A DNA stretch of 64,000 bases from NCBI GenBank assembly GCA_020635395.1, contig JACJZV010000002.1, positions 558,001 to 622,000 of the forward strand, read 5' to 3'. Position numbers and translations under genes: made by a program. Below are positions 26,024 through 36,451 of this stretch, piece after piece. This stretch comes from Flavobacteriales bacterium (GTDB taxonomy: Bacteria > Bacteroidota > Bacteroidia > NS11-12g > UBA9320). Under the pieces are notes generated by a model, which searched no databases, was not told the origin of the DNA, and was given only the letters and a program-made list of their open reading frames with translations. Positions within the stretch are counted from its first letter, which is position 1; each line of letters begins with the position of its first letter.

Positions 26024-28390
26024 ATGAATAGAGTTTTAGGGTTAATACTCTTTTTACTTGGAAGCGGCATGGCTTTTGGCCAAAATTATACCATCAGTGG
26101 AAAAATTACCGATTCTACCTCTGGGGAAGATTTGATTTACTCCACCGTTTTGGTAAAAGGAAAACAAATGGGAACCGTAAGCAATGATTATGGCTTTTTT
26201 TCAATTACCCTCCAGAAAGGAAGTTATACATTAGTTTTTGAGTATTCTGGATATAAATCTAAGGAAATATTAATCAACCTAAATGCAAACACCACGCTAA
26301 ACGTAGAGCTTGCTCCAACGGCCAACATGTTGAGCATAGCCACAGTTGATGCAAAATCCGAAAAAAGAAAAGTTGAAAACAAAGAAATTTCAGTGGTTGA
26401 TATGGATATAAAAACCATAAAAGAAATTCCAGTAATTTTTGGTGAAGTTGATGTTTTAAAAACCATTACTTTATTGCCCGGCATACAATCTGCGGGTGAA
26501 GGAAATTCTGGCATTAATGTGCGTGGTGGTTCGCAAGATCAAAATTTGATTTTGCTCGATGAAGCCACCGTTTATAATGCCTCGCATTTGTTAGGCTTTT
26601 TCTCCGTTTTTAATGGTGATGCAATAAAAGATGTTCAGGTATATAAAGGTGGAATTCCAGCATCAAATGGTGGCCGCTTAGCCTCTCTTATTGACATAAA
26701 AATGAAGGATGGTAACAACAAAAAATATGGTGCCACCGGTGGCATTGGCACCATCAGCAGTCGCCTTACAGTAGAGGGTCCAATAAAAAAAGACACCTCA
26801 TCATTTATGTTAGCCGGAAGACGCTCGTATGCCGATATTTTTTTACCACTAGCCAACTCGGAAGCAGCCAAACAGAGCAAACTCTACTTTTATGATTTTA
26901 ACTTGAAAACCAACTACCGTATTTCAGACAAAGACAAGTTATTTATAAGTGGTTATTTTGGCAAAGATGTTTTAGGTTTTAGCAACTTATTTACCACCAG
27001 TTGGGGCAACTCTACCGGAACTTTGAGGTGGAATCACTTGTTAACAAAGAAACTCTTTTCTAATACCTCTTTAGTTTATAGCAATTTTGATTATGGCTTT
27101 GATTTCAGTTTTGCTGAAAACGCTGCTTATGGGCTAAAACAAAAAATTGAAGACTATTACGTAAAACAGGATTTTTCATACTATGCCAACCCCAACAGAA
27201 CCATTCGATATGGTGTTCAAATAACGCGACATTTCTTTAGCCCCGGAACGTTTTATCCTGCCAATGAAGAAACCGCCAAAAACTTTACCGAGTTGGTTTT
27301 AGAGAAAAAACATGCACTTGAAAATGCACTATATTATGACGACCAAATAAAATTCAACCCTCGATTTAATGTACGCTATGGATTACGATTTTCTTCATTT
27401 TCAAATATTGGCGGAACAGAATATACTTATACAAAAGATGAGGTCTATAAACCGGTTGACACATTAACAGTAGCAACTAAATATGGTAAAAACGAAATCT
27501 ACAACACCTATTGGGGATTTGAACCACGGTTGGCAGTCAGTTATAATCTCACAACCCGAATGGCATTAAAAGGTTCATACAACCGAACCTACCAATACAT
27601 TCAACAGGCCACCAACACGGCCTCGGCCTTTCCTACCGACCAATGGTTTAGCTCTAACCTGAATATTAAGCCTCAATCTGCAGATCAAGTATCTGCGGGA
27701 CTTTTTCAGAATTTTAAAAACGGTATAGAAACCTCCGTTGAAGTGTATTATAAATGGATGCACAACCAAATTGATTATAGAAACGAAGCACAACTGTTTT
27801 TTAATGAAAACCTTGATGGTGAATTACTTTTAGGAAAAGGAAATGCCTATGGTACAGAGCTTTACATTAACAAAACTAAAGGAAAGGTTACAGGATTTAT
27901 ATCATACACCTTAGCCAAAACTACAAGAACCACGGAGGGAATAAACAATGGCAACCCCTATAGAGCCAATTTTGATTTGAGAAATAATTTGGCCATAGTG
28001 TTAAACACAAAGATTGTTTCGAGGTTAAGTGCCACGGCAGCTTTTATTTACACCACCGGAAAACCATTCACCTCAGTTGAAGGAAAATATTTCTTTGAAG
28101 GCCAGTGGAATTCTATTTATGGTAAACGAAATAGCACCAGAATACCTGATTATCACCGACTTGATGTCGGTTTTACATGGAAAAATAAAGACTCAAAAAA
28201 GTTTAAAAGCAGTTGGAATTTTTCTGTGTATAATGCCTACAACCGTGCAAACGCCTATGCCGTTTATTTTAGAAAAGCTACCCAAAAAGATGCCGCCGAA
28301 AATGCAACCATAAAAGAAGGGGACGATGTAGCAGTGCAGGTCACACTGTTTAAAATTATTCCTGCAATAACCTGGAATTTTGAATTTTAA
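26024..28390 (+). CDS. TonB-dependent receptor with carboxypeptidase-regulatory-like domain
   Basis: A 788-residue outer-membrane receptor from the ATG at 26024 (a TTG at 25997 was rejected). The signal peptide is residues 1-19 (MAFGQ end). Residues 22-105 form a CarboxypepD_reg-like domain, then a plug with LLPGIQSAGEGNSGINVRGG and DQNLILLDEATVYNASHLLG, then a barrel. A TonB box was not distinguishable. A DUF4249 lipoprotein follows directly, a pairing common in Bacteroidota. The substrate is unknown. Confidence 0.92.
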   Translation: MNRVLGLILFLLGSGMAFGQNYTISGKITDSTSGEDLIYSTVLVKGKQMGTVSNDYGFFSITLQKGSYTLVFEYSGYKSKEILINLNANTTLNVELAPTANMLSIATVDAKSEKRKVENKEISVVDMDIKTIKEIPVIFGEVDVLKTITLLPGIQSAGEGNSGINVRGGSQDQNLILLDEATVYNASHLLGFFSVFNGDAIKDVQVYKGGIPASNGGRLASLIDIKMKDGNNKKYGATGGIGTISSRLTVEGPIKKDTSSFMLAGRRSYADIFLPLANSEAAKQSKLYFYDFNLKTNYRISDKDKLFISGYFGKDVLGFSNLFTTSWGNSTGTLRWNHLLTKKLFSNTSLVYSNFDYGFDFSFAENAAYGLKQKIEDYYVKQDFSYYANPNRTIRYGVQITRHFFSPGTFYPANEETAKNFTELVLEKKHALENALYYDDQIKFNPRFNVRYGLRFSSFSNIGGTEYTYTKDEVYKPVDTLTVATKYGKNEIYNTYWGFEPRLAVSYNLTTRMALKGSYNRTYQYIQQATNTASAFPTDQWFSSNLNIKPQSADQVSAGLFQNFKNGIETSVEVYYKWMHNQIDYRNEAQLFFNENLDGELLLGKGNAYGTELYINKTKGKVTGFISYTLAKTTRTTEGINNGNPYRANFDLRNNLAIVLNTKIVSRLSATAAFIYTTGKPFTSVEGKYFFEGQWNSIYGKRNSTRIPDYHRLDVGFTWKNKDSKKFKSSWNFSVYNAYNRANAYAVYFRKATQKDAAENATIKEGDDVAVQVTLFKIIPAITWNFEF

Positions 28391-28394
28391 AGAC

Positions 28395-29258
28395 ATGAAA
28401 ACAGTAAAAAAAATAATTTTTGGTTTGTTGGCAATTGCCTCTTTTTCCAGCTGCGAAAAAATTATAGAACTAGATTTAAACAACGCCATCTCAGTGGTGG
28501 TTGTTAGTGGTCAATTAAGTAATCAATCGGAGTTTTGGATGGTCAATTTGTCGTGGTCGAAAGAATATTATGATCAAACTGAAATAAAATATGTAACCGA
28601 TGCAGAGGTAACAATTGAGGTTTCTGACGGAACTATTGATACCCTTTTTTATGATACATTGGGCAATTACAAATCAAAGTCTATGAATCAATGTGAGATT
28701 GGAAAAACCTATACGCTAAACGTGAAGCACCACGACAAACTTTATACCGCCTCAGAAAAACTGTTTTATCAAGAGCCAATAGAATTGTTGCAATCATTCT
28801 ATCTACCAAAGCAAAATGGTTTTATTCCAGAAGGAAACTATGTCTTTGAATATGCCAAAGAATATGAGCCATACGGCGATTTTTATTTGTGGCGAATTAC
28901 CAAAAACAATTTACTTATGACCGACTCAATAGGTTATTTGTTGGATACGGACGAATTCAGAGAAACGGGTTTTTTTAATTTTCAAATAGACCCTAACGAC
29001 CCGTTAAAAGACATAGACAAAGGAATTCTTCCAAGACCTTTTCCCTGGCCTTTTCAAATCGGTGATTCTGTAGTGGTGGAACAACTGCGTATTTCTGAGA
29101 AATATTATGATTTCATGTTTTCATTTGCCACTCAACAGCAAAGAAGTGGAACTCCGTTTGACCCTCCACCGGCCAACCCACCAAGCAATATAAAAGGTGG
29201 AGCTTATGGCTACTTTAGCGTTGTTAATATCACCAAAAAATCAGTGGTTATTCAGTAG
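28395..29258 (+). CDS. DUF4249 lipoprotein
   Basis: A 287-residue lipoprotein from the ATG at 28395. The lipobox is FSSC (Cys near 20). The mature protein shows the DUF4249 pattern: EKIIELDLN at the N-terminus, the phrase VVVSGQLSN, and a NPPSNIKGGAYGYFSV C-terminal section. Members sit beside TonB receptors and probably form a surface partner. Gap to the receptor gene is 4 bases, so one operon is likely. The 3' end overlaps the convergent thioredoxin gene by 11 bases. Confidence 0.85.
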   Translation: MKTVKKIIFGLLAIASFSSCEKIIELDLNNAISVVVVSGQLSNQSEFWMVNLSWSKEYYDQTEIKYVTDAEVTIEVSDGTIDTLFYDTLGNYKSKSMNQCEIGKTYTLNVKHHDKLYTASEKLFYQEPIELLQSFYLPKQNGFIPEGNYVFEYAKEYEPYGDFYLWRITKNNLLMTDSIGYLLDTDEFRETGFFNFQIDPNDPLKDIDKGILPRPFPWPFQIGDSVVVEQLRISEKYYDFMFSFATQQQRSGTPFDPPPANPPSNIKGGAYGYFSVVNITKKSVVIQ

Positions 29259-30480
29259 TGTTTTTTGATAGCGTAACCAAGTTTTGGATATCATTTATCA
29301 TTTCTATAGACTGTTGTTCAAAGTATTTTCCCGTTCCGGGTCCATAAAATCCGGTATGAATTCTAAACACTTTTTTGTCAGCCGTTAAATACAAAAGTGT
29401 GGGATAGGAGTTTATTTCTTTCAACCACGGAACAGACTTTGAAACTTCTTCCTTTTTTGCCAATCCGGCATACAGCACCGGATAGTTTATTCCTATATTC
29501 TTTACCAGTTTTTTCAACGTTGGTAAAGATTCTTCGTATGATTTTCGCTCAAACGTAAGTGCCACAATTTTAACCCCCATTGAATCCAAAAAACCGGATA
29601 TATGTCTTAAATAAACGGATTCATCGAGACAATTCGGACACCAACTTCCCATTATTTGCACCAAAACAGGTTTGTTGCGAAACTGCTCATCGGACAGAGA
29701 AATCATGCTTCCATTTAGATCAATAAATTGAAAATCAACAGGTTTATCTGGATTAGACAACTCGGAAAGTGTGTAAGGGTTTTTCAACTCCACTTTTGTG
29801 TTTTTCCAAGCCACAAATGGTTCTTTCCAATGTTTACCGCTATAAAACCATCCCTTTAGGGTGTCATTTATCATTGATGCTTCAAACAAAAAAGCGTGCG
29901 ATCCATCGAAAGCAGAAACTTTAAATTCTTTCCCATCAAAACCGCCTTCCAAAAACCTATAATCTCCCGATTCTGTGATAAAAGTTCCTTTTGTACTTTG
30001 CTCGTCCGTTGCAAAAAGTCCCACTGCCTTGTATTTCTCAGCGGTATCGGCACCAAACCAAACTTCCCATTTGCCATCTATTTGATTGTTTTGTTCATTT
30101 TCAAATATAAACCTCTTCCCTTCAGATTTCTTGGCTGTAGCCCAAATAGTATAATTATCTCGTGAAAAATCCTGCCAAACTCCGTTCATCATATCCTTCG
30201 AAATGTGCAGCCTTAATTCGGAGTTGAAATAGGCACTTTTAATTAAAATGCTATCACTTCCCAACTTCTCTACTGGTTGCACCAGCTTTTCATTTCCATT
30301 CCAAATAGCCGACAAATAGCCACTATCTGTGGCCACAATTTCTAGGAAAAAAGGCAACTCCTTTTGCTCATCAATGTGCAACTTAACGAGCCAAACTCCT
30401 GAAATTTGAACTGGTGTTTCATTTTTGTTGCAAGAAAAAAACCAGCTAACAATTATTAAGTAAAGAATTGAGTATTTCAT
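29248..30480 (-). CDS. Thioredoxin-fold lipoprotein with TlpA-like domain
   Basis: A 410-residue exported lipoprotein (lipobox WFFSC, Cys near 17). The N-terminal about 230 residues are beta-rich and unassigned. The C-terminal region (about 240-400) is a TlpA/ResA-like thioredoxin domain with the active site CPNC in MGSWCPNCLDE, and the cis-proline strand SYPTLLYL. It is likely to reduce periplasmic disulfides or act as a peroxide-related thiol protein. It lies alone, between the DUF4249 gene and a divergent TonB receptor. Confidence 0.85.
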   Translation of the reverse strand: MKYSILYLIIVSWFFSCNKNETPVQISGVWLVKLHIDEQKELPFFLEIVATDSGYLSAIWNGNEKLVQPVEKLGSDSILIKSAYFNSELRLHISKDMMNGVWQDFSRDNYTIWATAKKSEGKRFIFENEQNNQIDGKWEVWFGADTAEKYKAVGLFATDEQSTKGTFITESGDYRFLEGGFDGKEFKVSAFDGSHAFLFEASMINDTLKGWFYSGKHWKEPFVAWKNTKVELKNPYTLSELSNPDKPVDFQFIDLNGSMISLSDEQFRNKPVLVQIMGSWCPNCLDESVYLRHISGFLDSMGVKIVALTFERKSYEESLPTLKKLVKNIGINYPVLYAGLAKKEEVSKSVPWLKEINSYPTLLYLTADKKVFRIHTGFYGPGTGKYFEQQSIEMINDIQNLVTLSKNTTE

Positions 30481-30544
30481 ATTTCAAAAATAGTATTTGC
30501 CAGAAGCAATATGTTTTCATAAAAATTTTTCTACTTTCGACTTA

Positions 30545-33406
30545 ATGAAAGCAGCTTTACGAATTATTATCTGTTTGATATTTGGTTCAATACTAATGTC
30601 ACAAACCACTTTCGGGATAACCTTATCCGGTTTGGTTGTTGATAAAGATGGTTACCCATTGGCATCCACAAGTGTAAAAATTAAAAACTCAACCACAGGA
30701 ACTGGTACAAACCAAGATGGAAAATTTTCTTTAGAAGTCTCCAAATTGCCTGTTACTCTAGTTTTTGAGTTCTTAGGTTTTGAAACACAAGAATTAATTA
30801 TATCAAAAGTAGAGGAGGCCTCAAATATAAAAGTTGTTCTGCTTGAATCTTCCGCCATTCTTGGCACGACGGTGGTAAAAGTTGACCGAATATCAGAAAA
30901 ACAAAAAGAAGAGCCTCTAACCGTGGAATCTATGGGTATAAAGTCTATTAAAGAAGCTCCTGCGGCGTCATTTTATGAAAGTTTGGGAAATCTAAAAGGA
31001 GTTGACATTACTGCCGCAAGTCTGGGTTTTAGGGTAGTTAACACTCGTGGATTTAATAGCACCAGCCCTGTAAGAAGTTTGCAACTCATTGATGGTGTGG
31101 ACAATCAATCGCCAGGGTTAAATTTTGCTTTAGGTAATTTTTTGGGAGCCAATGACTTGGATATCCGCAATGTAGAAATAATAGCTGGTGCAAGCGGAGC
31201 ATTTTATGGGCCAAATGCTTTTAATGGAGTAATAAATATGGAAACCAAAAACCCATTTGATTATCCAGGGATTTCGGTAGAGACAAAACTGGGTGAAAGA
31301 AGTTTGGGTCAACTTGCCCTTCGTTGGGCCGACGTAGTAAAAGGAAAAGATAGTGCAGCTCAGTTTGCGTATAAGGTTGGGTTTTTGCTTATGTCTGCCC
31401 AAGACTGGCAGGCAGATAACTACAACCCTACAATTGATAGTAAATATGGAATAAATAATCCCGGGGGATATGATGCCGTAAACATCTATGGAGATGAAAG
31501 TTTTGCAACCAACAACGATTATACATCCTCATTTTCAAAGTATGACAATCCGGGTTTAGGTTACTTTTATAGAACTGGATACAAAGAGGTTGATTTAGTG
31601 GATTATAAAACAGAAAATTTAAAATTTAACTCTTCCCTGCATTACAAACTGAAAGACACTTCACACATTAGTTATGCGTTCAATTTTGGTGGTGGCTCAA
31701 CCGTATATCAAGGGGATAACCGATATCGACTTCGGGATATAAAATTTTGGCAACACCGCTTGGAATGGAAAAAAGAGAATGACATTTTTATTCGGTTATA
31801 TAGTACTCAGGAAGATGCAGGTAACACCTATGACATAGTTTCTACTGCCTTTAGATTAAACGAAATGAGTAAAGCTAATGATACATGGAATGCCGTTTAC
31901 TCATCAAACTGGAAACTGTACGGATATAAAAAACAAGTTGAAAGGCTTCCCGATTATCCTAAATATGTAGCTTCCGTACATGGAACTTTAGAAAACTGGG
32001 CCAACAATTATTTAGACCCTTTCCTTGCCCAATATCAGGATTCATTAATAAAATGGCATGCACAAAATAGAATCTTTGTGGATTTGGCTGATGGTGCGGG
32101 AGCAACCTCAAGATTTATTGAAGGAACACCTGCATTCGATTCAGCATTTAATGTTGTTACAACTTCCTTATTTACCCAAAACGGAACACGCTTTTTTGAT
32201 AAGTCCGCACTTTACCACACTCAAATAGAAAAAAAATTAAAATTGAAAGACTTTGATGGTGTAACTATTGGTTTCAGCGGTCGGTTATATCGACCAAACT
32301 CACAAGGCACCATTTTAAACGATACTGGTGATGTTGTCATTACCAATCACGAATTGGGTCTTTATGGTGGTGTTAGCAAAAAATATTATCAAAATAAGGT
32401 TAAAGTAAACCTTACCGCTCGAATAGACAAAAACCAAAATTTCAATTTCTTAGCTTCCCCAGCTGCTTCCGTTATTTATCTTCCCAATAAAAAGAACACC
32501 TATCGGGTTTCCTTTTCGTCGGCTATAAGAAACCCGACTTTGGCTGATCAATACTTATACTATGATGTTGGACGAGCCAAACTAATTGGCAATCTAAGTG
32601 GGTATGATTCTCTCATAACCATTTCATCTTTTATTAACTATAGAAACACATTGAATCTTGAAGAAATAGTTTATTACGAAGTAAGTCCTATTCGGCCAGA
32701 AAAGGCGAAAACCGTTGAGTTCGGATATAAGGGTTCTTTATTAAAAAATTCTGTTTTTGTTGATTTTGGTTATTATTTCTCACTTTATACTGATTTCATT
32801 GGTTATAATATCGGTCTTGATGCAAGATTTGATAAATCCACAGGCTTTCCTATGGGTGGTATTGAAGTTTACCGTGTAGCTGCCAATGCAACCTCCTTGG
32901 TTACCACTCAGGGTGCCAGCTTTGGCATTAATTATTACTTTAAAAATTATGCTCTTTCTGGGAATTATTCGTGGAACGTTTTAAACAAAAAAGGAACTGA
33001 CGATCCAATAATTCCGGCTTTTAATACACCAAAAAACAAATTTAATCTGAGTTTCTCTGGCAGAAACCTAAAGCTTACGAATAGCTTAAAGCCAAAATTT
33101 GGTTTTGCGATAAACTATAAATGGATTCAAGGATATGTTTTTGAAGGTTCACCACAGTTTACAGGAAGCGTTCCAACGTATGATATGGTTGATGCACAAA
33201 TGAATTATTTAATTGAAAAATCCCACCTGACCATCAAGTTAGGTGCTTCTAATGTTCTGGGAATAGTGCCCTTATTCGACAGTCGTTCTGATTCAAAACG
33301 AAGAACGGTATTCAACAATTTGAACTATCAGGTTTATGGCGGCCCTTACGTTGGTCGATTAGCCTATATATCATTATTGTTTGACATAGATCACAGACAC
33401 AAATAA
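30545..33406 (+). CDS. TonB-dependent receptor with carboxypeptidase-regulatory-like domain
   Basis: A 953-residue outer-membrane receptor. The ATG at 30545 is chosen because the 16 residues added by the TTG at 30497 do not look like a signal peptide. CarboxypepD_reg-like repeat follows the signal peptide. The plug has GFRVVNTRGFNSTSPV, LIDGVDNQSP and FYGPNAFNGVINMETKNP, and a barrel of about 700 residues follows. No partner lipoprotein is adjacent. The substrate is unknown. Confidence 0.92.
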   Translation: MKAALRIIICLIFGSILMSQTTFGITLSGLVVDKDGYPLASTSVKIKNSTTGTGTNQDGKFSLEVSKLPVTLVFEFLGFETQELIISKVEEASNIKVVLLESSAILGTTVVKVDRISEKQKEEPLTVESMGIKSIKEAPAASFYESLGNLKGVDITAASLGFRVVNTRGFNSTSPVRSLQLIDGVDNQSPGLNFALGNFLGANDLDIRNVEIIAGASGAFYGPNAFNGVINMETKNPFDYPGISVETKLGERSLGQLALRWADVVKGKDSAAQFAYKVGFLLMSAQDWQADNYNPTIDSKYGINNPGGYDAVNIYGDESFATNNDYTSSFSKYDNPGLGYFYRTGYKEVDLVDYKTENLKFNSSLHYKLKDTSHISYAFNFGGGSTVYQGDNRYRLRDIKFWQHRLEWKKENDIFIRLYSTQEDAGNTYDIVSTAFRLNEMSKANDTWNAVYSSNWKLYGYKKQVERLPDYPKYVASVHGTLENWANNYLDPFLAQYQDSLIKWHAQNRIFVDLADGAGATSRFIEGTPAFDSAFNVVTTSLFTQNGTRFFDKSALYHTQIEKKLKLKDFDGVTIGFSGRLYRPNSQGTILNDTGDVVITNHELGLYGGVSKKYYQNKVKVNLTARIDKNQNFNFLASPAASVIYLPNKKNTYRVSFSSAIRNPTLADQYLYYDVGRAKLIGNLSGYDSLITISSFINYRNTLNLEEIVYYEVSPIRPEKAKTVEFGYKGSLLKNSVFVDFGYYFSLYTDFIGYNIGLDARFDKSTGFPMGGIEVYRVAANATSLVTTQGASFGINYYFKNYALSGNYSWNVLNKKGTDDPIIPAFNTPKNKFNLSFSGRNLKLTNSLKPKFGFAINYKWIQGYVFEGSPQFTGSVPTYDMVDAQMNYLIEKSHLTIKLGASNVLGIVPLFDSRSDSKRRTVFNNLNYQVYGGPYVGRLAYISLLFDIDHRHK

Positions 33407-33433
33407 CTTTATTCATTTTGCGGAATATTTTTC

Positions 33434-33441
33434 TATTTTTG
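33434..33441 (+). promoter_or_regulatory. -7 promoter element
   Basis: TATTTTTG matches TAnnTTTG and lies 26 bases before the ATG at 33468. A TTTG 13 nt upstream is closer than the usual spacing. Confidence 0.35.
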
Positions 33442-33467
33442 GCTTTGCTTAAGAAATAAAAGGTTTT

Positions 33468-35168
33468 ATGAAAAGATTGTACAATTATTTGGTAGCGACC
33501 GCCCTGTTGGTCAGCAGCTTCAATGTGTTTGCCCAACGCAGATACATAAATGAAGTATTCACAGATGCAGAAATTGAAGTTACAAGCGAGGTAACATACG
33601 CGACAAACATCGATTTTTTGCATTCTACAAGACTATCATCATCATCATCAACCAGAATCGGAACAGAACTGACGGTTATTAAAACAGCGTTGGGTATGGG
33701 ACAAAACGTACCCGGACCTTATTTTGATTTGAGCGATACATCGACTGTTATTAAGCTTCAAAACATTAAGATGGATGTTTATGCTCCCACATCTTCGGCT
33801 GACACTGTTCAAAACCGTCCGGTTATTATTTTTCTTCACACTGGTAACTTTTTGCCAGCACCAATTAATGGAAGCCCTCTTGGAACCAAAACCGATAGTT
33901 CGGCCATTGTTTTGTGCCAAGGATGGGCAAAAAGGGGATACGTAGCTATTTCTGCCGATTATCGTTTGGGATGGAATCCGTTGGCCTTAACAGAAATTGA
34001 AAGAAGAGCTTCATTGCTAAACGCCGTTTATAGATCCATTCAAGACTTAAAACAATGTGTTTCTAACCTTAGAGTTGATGCCTCTGGTGCCAATACTTAT
34101 AGAATTGATCCTGCTAAAATTGTTATTTACGGCGAAGGAACAGGAGCGTATATTGCCAATGCATACTCCACCCTAGACAAATATCCTGAAATGGCTTTGG
34201 AAAAATTCACGATACCTGGGCTCGGAGTATCCATGGTTGATACCGCTAAGTTTGGCCGTTTGGACGGAAGTGGAATTCCTCAATCCTTGACAATTTACCC
34301 ACCAGCAAAGGCTAGTACAATAATTCAAGCCACAGTAGCTGCCGGTGGAGCTCTGGCTGATACCTCTTGGCTCGAAGCTGGAGACGCACCAATGATTGCT
34401 TTGCAGTGTATAAGAGACCCTTTTGCCCCATTTCACGAAGGAACAGTGGTTGTTCCTACAGATAAAAGTACGGTAGTGGAAGTTCAAGGAGCCAACTTGT
34501 ATATTCAAAGAGCCGTTGAATTAGGAAATAATGATGCCATTAAATCCATGCCTAATGACATTTATACCATCGCCGCAAGAGAAAAATATGGAAAAACATT
34601 TGATTACATATATCCTAATCAAACCACATTGACGGTTAATACCGGCTTAGAAGGTTTGTTTGCGGTTGATTTGCCAAAGGCCTCCGGAACCAGCGTTTTT
34701 GAAAATCAGGCGGCCCCCTGGCAATGGTGGGATCCAAACTCACCGCTTGCAAAATATGAGGTTGCTACTGGTCTAACTGCCCACATGGCATCATTACAAT
34801 CAAACCCCGACATGTCTCCAGCAAAAGGAAGAGCTTATGTTGACACGATTCATGGCTATGTTAATCCAAGATTATCTGTAATTCTTGGCTTCTATACAAC
34901 TACCCAATTGGGCGTTGCCCCAAACAGCATTATTCGTTCCGCTATTTACCCAAATCCAAGCAATGGAACACTGTATATTGATTCTGAAAAAGAGTTGATT
35001 CGAAGCGTTCATGTTTTTGATATGAACGGTTCAATAGTGTCTGAGGTTAATAATGTTAACTCCATCTCCACAACGTTGAATTTGTCATCGGTTGAAAATG
35101 GTTGCTATTTTATCCAATTAAATACCGACCAAGGAACAGCAATGCACAAAATGGCATTGACAAAATAA
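33468..35168 (+). CDS. T9SS-exported alpha/beta-hydrolase-fold protein lacking the nucleophile serine
   Basis: A 566-residue protein with a signal peptide (about 1-22, FAQ end). Residues 90-330 resemble the carboxylesterase/dienelactone fold: VIIFLHTGNF (119-128), YVAISADYRLGWN, and the nucleophile elbow IYGEGTGAY near 221-228. Where GxSxG is expected, codon GGA gives Gly at residue 224. The C-terminus (about 490-566) is a T9SS type A sorting domain (AIYPNPSNGTLYI near its start). The protein is likely on the cell surface; catalysis is doubtful unless another residue serves. Confidence 0.8.
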   Translation: MKRLYNYLVATALLVSSFNVFAQRRYINEVFTDAEIEVTSEVTYATNIDFLHSTRLSSSSSTRIGTELTVIKTALGMGQNVPGPYFDLSDTSTVIKLQNIKMDVYAPTSSADTVQNRPVIIFLHTGNFLPAPINGSPLGTKTDSSAIVLCQGWAKRGYVAISADYRLGWNPLALTEIERRASLLNAVYRSIQDLKQCVSNLRVDASGANTYRIDPAKIVIYGEGTGAYIANAYSTLDKYPEMALEKFTIPGLGVSMVDTAKFGRLDGSGIPQSLTIYPPAKASTIIQATVAAGGALADTSWLEAGDAPMIALQCIRDPFAPFHEGTVVVPTDKSTVVEVQGANLYIQRAVELGNNDAIKSMPNDIYTIAAREKYGKTFDYIYPNQTTLTVNTGLEGLFAVDLPKASGTSVFENQAAPWQWWDPNSPLAKYEVATGLTAHMASLQSNPDMSPAKGRAYVDTIHGYVNPRLSVILGFYTTTQLGVAPNSIIRSAIYPNPSNGTLYIDSEKELIRSVHVFDMNGSIVSEVNNVNSISTTLNLSSVENGCYFIQLNTDQGTAMHKMALTK

Positions 35169-35184
35169 AAATGCTATGGCACAA

Positions 35185-35214
35185 AAAAAGGGGAGTCAAA
35201 TGATTCCCCTTTTT
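35185..35214. terminator. Bidirectional hairpin terminator
   Basis: A GGGGA/TCCCC hairpin flanked by A5 and T5 runs lies between two convergent genes, giving T-tracts in both directions. The stem is about 10-13 bp with one GT wobble. Confidence 0.8.
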
Positions 35215-35231
35215 GGTTTTGTAAAATTACC

Positions 35232-36371
35232 TTATTTCAAAATGTCTCTTGAAATTACAACTCGTTGAATTTCAGAGGTTCCTTCATAAATTTGGGTAAT
35301 CTTTGCATCACGCATCAAACGTTCAACATGATATTCTTTTACATAACCATATCCACCATGTATTTGAACTGCTTCAATGGTTGTCTTCATAGCCGTTTCT
35401 GAGGCAACTAATTTTGCCATGCTGCTGGCTCTGGCGTAATCCATGTGATTATCCTTAAGCCATGCAGCTTTGAGGCATAACAATCGAGCCATTTCTATCT
35501 CTGTGGCCATATCTGCCAGCTTAAAGGCTATGGCCTGATGGTTCATAATTTCTGTGCCAAAAGCTTTTCTTTCTTTTGAATAGGCCAAGGCTCTTTCGTA
35601 TGCTCCAGAGGCTATTCCAAGAGCTTGGGAGGCAATTCCAATTCTTCCTCCAGCCAAAACTTTCATTGCAAATTTGAAACCAAAACCATCCTCTCCTAAC
35701 CTATTTTCTTTTGGAACCTTGACATCTTGAAACATTAGCGAGTGTGTATCGCTACCTCTAATTCCAAGTTTTTCCTCCTTTTTACCAACGGTAAAACCCG
35801 GCATATCTTTGGTTACAATCAAGGCATTGATACCTCTGTGTCCCTTGTCCACATCGGTTTGGGCAATTACCAAAAAAGTATCAGCGGTTCCTCCATTGGT
35901 AATCCAGTTTTTAGTACCGTTCAACAAATAATAATCCCCTTTGTCAATAGCCGTAGTTTTTTGGGAAGTGGCATCACTTCCTGCTTCTGGTTCAGACAAA
36001 CAAAAACCACCATGAATTTTTCCTTGTGCCAATGGCACTAAATATTTTTGCTTTTGCTCTTCGGTGCCATATTCTTCCAAACCCCAACAAACCAAACTAT
36101 TATTTACGGACATCACAACAGAGGCAGAGGCATCTATTTTTGAGATTTCTTCCATAGCCAAAACATAAGAAATGGCATCCATTCCGGCTCCGCCATATTT
36201 CGGATCAACCATGAGTCCCATAAAACCAAGTTCTCCCATTTTGCGAACCTGTTCTAATGGAAAAATCTGTTTGTCATCTCGTTCAATTACACCCGGCAAA
36301 AGCTCTGTTTCGGCAAAATCTTTTGCGGCCTGCTTAATCATTAGATGTTCTTCCGATAATTCAAAATTCAT
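35232..36371 (-). CDS. Acyl-CoA dehydrogenase
   Basis: A 379-residue FAD enzyme that introduces the trans-2 double bond into acyl-CoA in fatty-acid oxidation. The ATG at 36371 is preferred to an upstream in-frame codon because the extra 38 residues have no counterpart in the family. Visible: CLSEPEAGSDATS, WITNGG, FGFKFAMKVLAGGRIGIASQ, and the catalytic-base region QIYEGTSEIQR near the C-terminus. The Glu position fits short-chain dehydrogenases. Chain-length preference was not assigned. Confidence 0.94.
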   Translation of the reverse strand: MNFELSEEHLMIKQAAKDFAETELLPGVIERDDKQIFPLEQVRKMGELGFMGLMVDPKYGGAGMDAISYVLAMEEISKIDASASVVMSVNNSLVCWGLEEYGTEEQKQKYLVPLAQGKIHGGFCLSEPEAGSDATSQKTTAIDKGDYYLLNGTKNWITNGGTADTFLVIAQTDVDKGHRGINALIVTKDMPGFTVGKKEEKLGIRGSDTHSLMFQDVKVPKENRLGEDGFGFKFAMKVLAGGRIGIASQALGIASGAYERALAYSKERKAFGTEIMNHQAIAFKLADMATEIEMARLLCLKAAWLKDNHMDYARASSMAKLVASETAMKTTIEAVQIHGGYGYVKEYHVERLMRDAKITQIYEGTSEIQRVVISRDILK

Positions 36372-36451
36372 AATGCTAATATTATGTCGCGAATTTACCT
36401 TTTTTTCAATCTTTCTTGTAATAGAAATTGTCTCAACAATACATTTGCGAT

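Noticed and set aside
25933..26070. N-terminal extension of PssA
   Set aside because: The first 46 residues are not family-like and overlap the promoter of the divergent TonB receptor.
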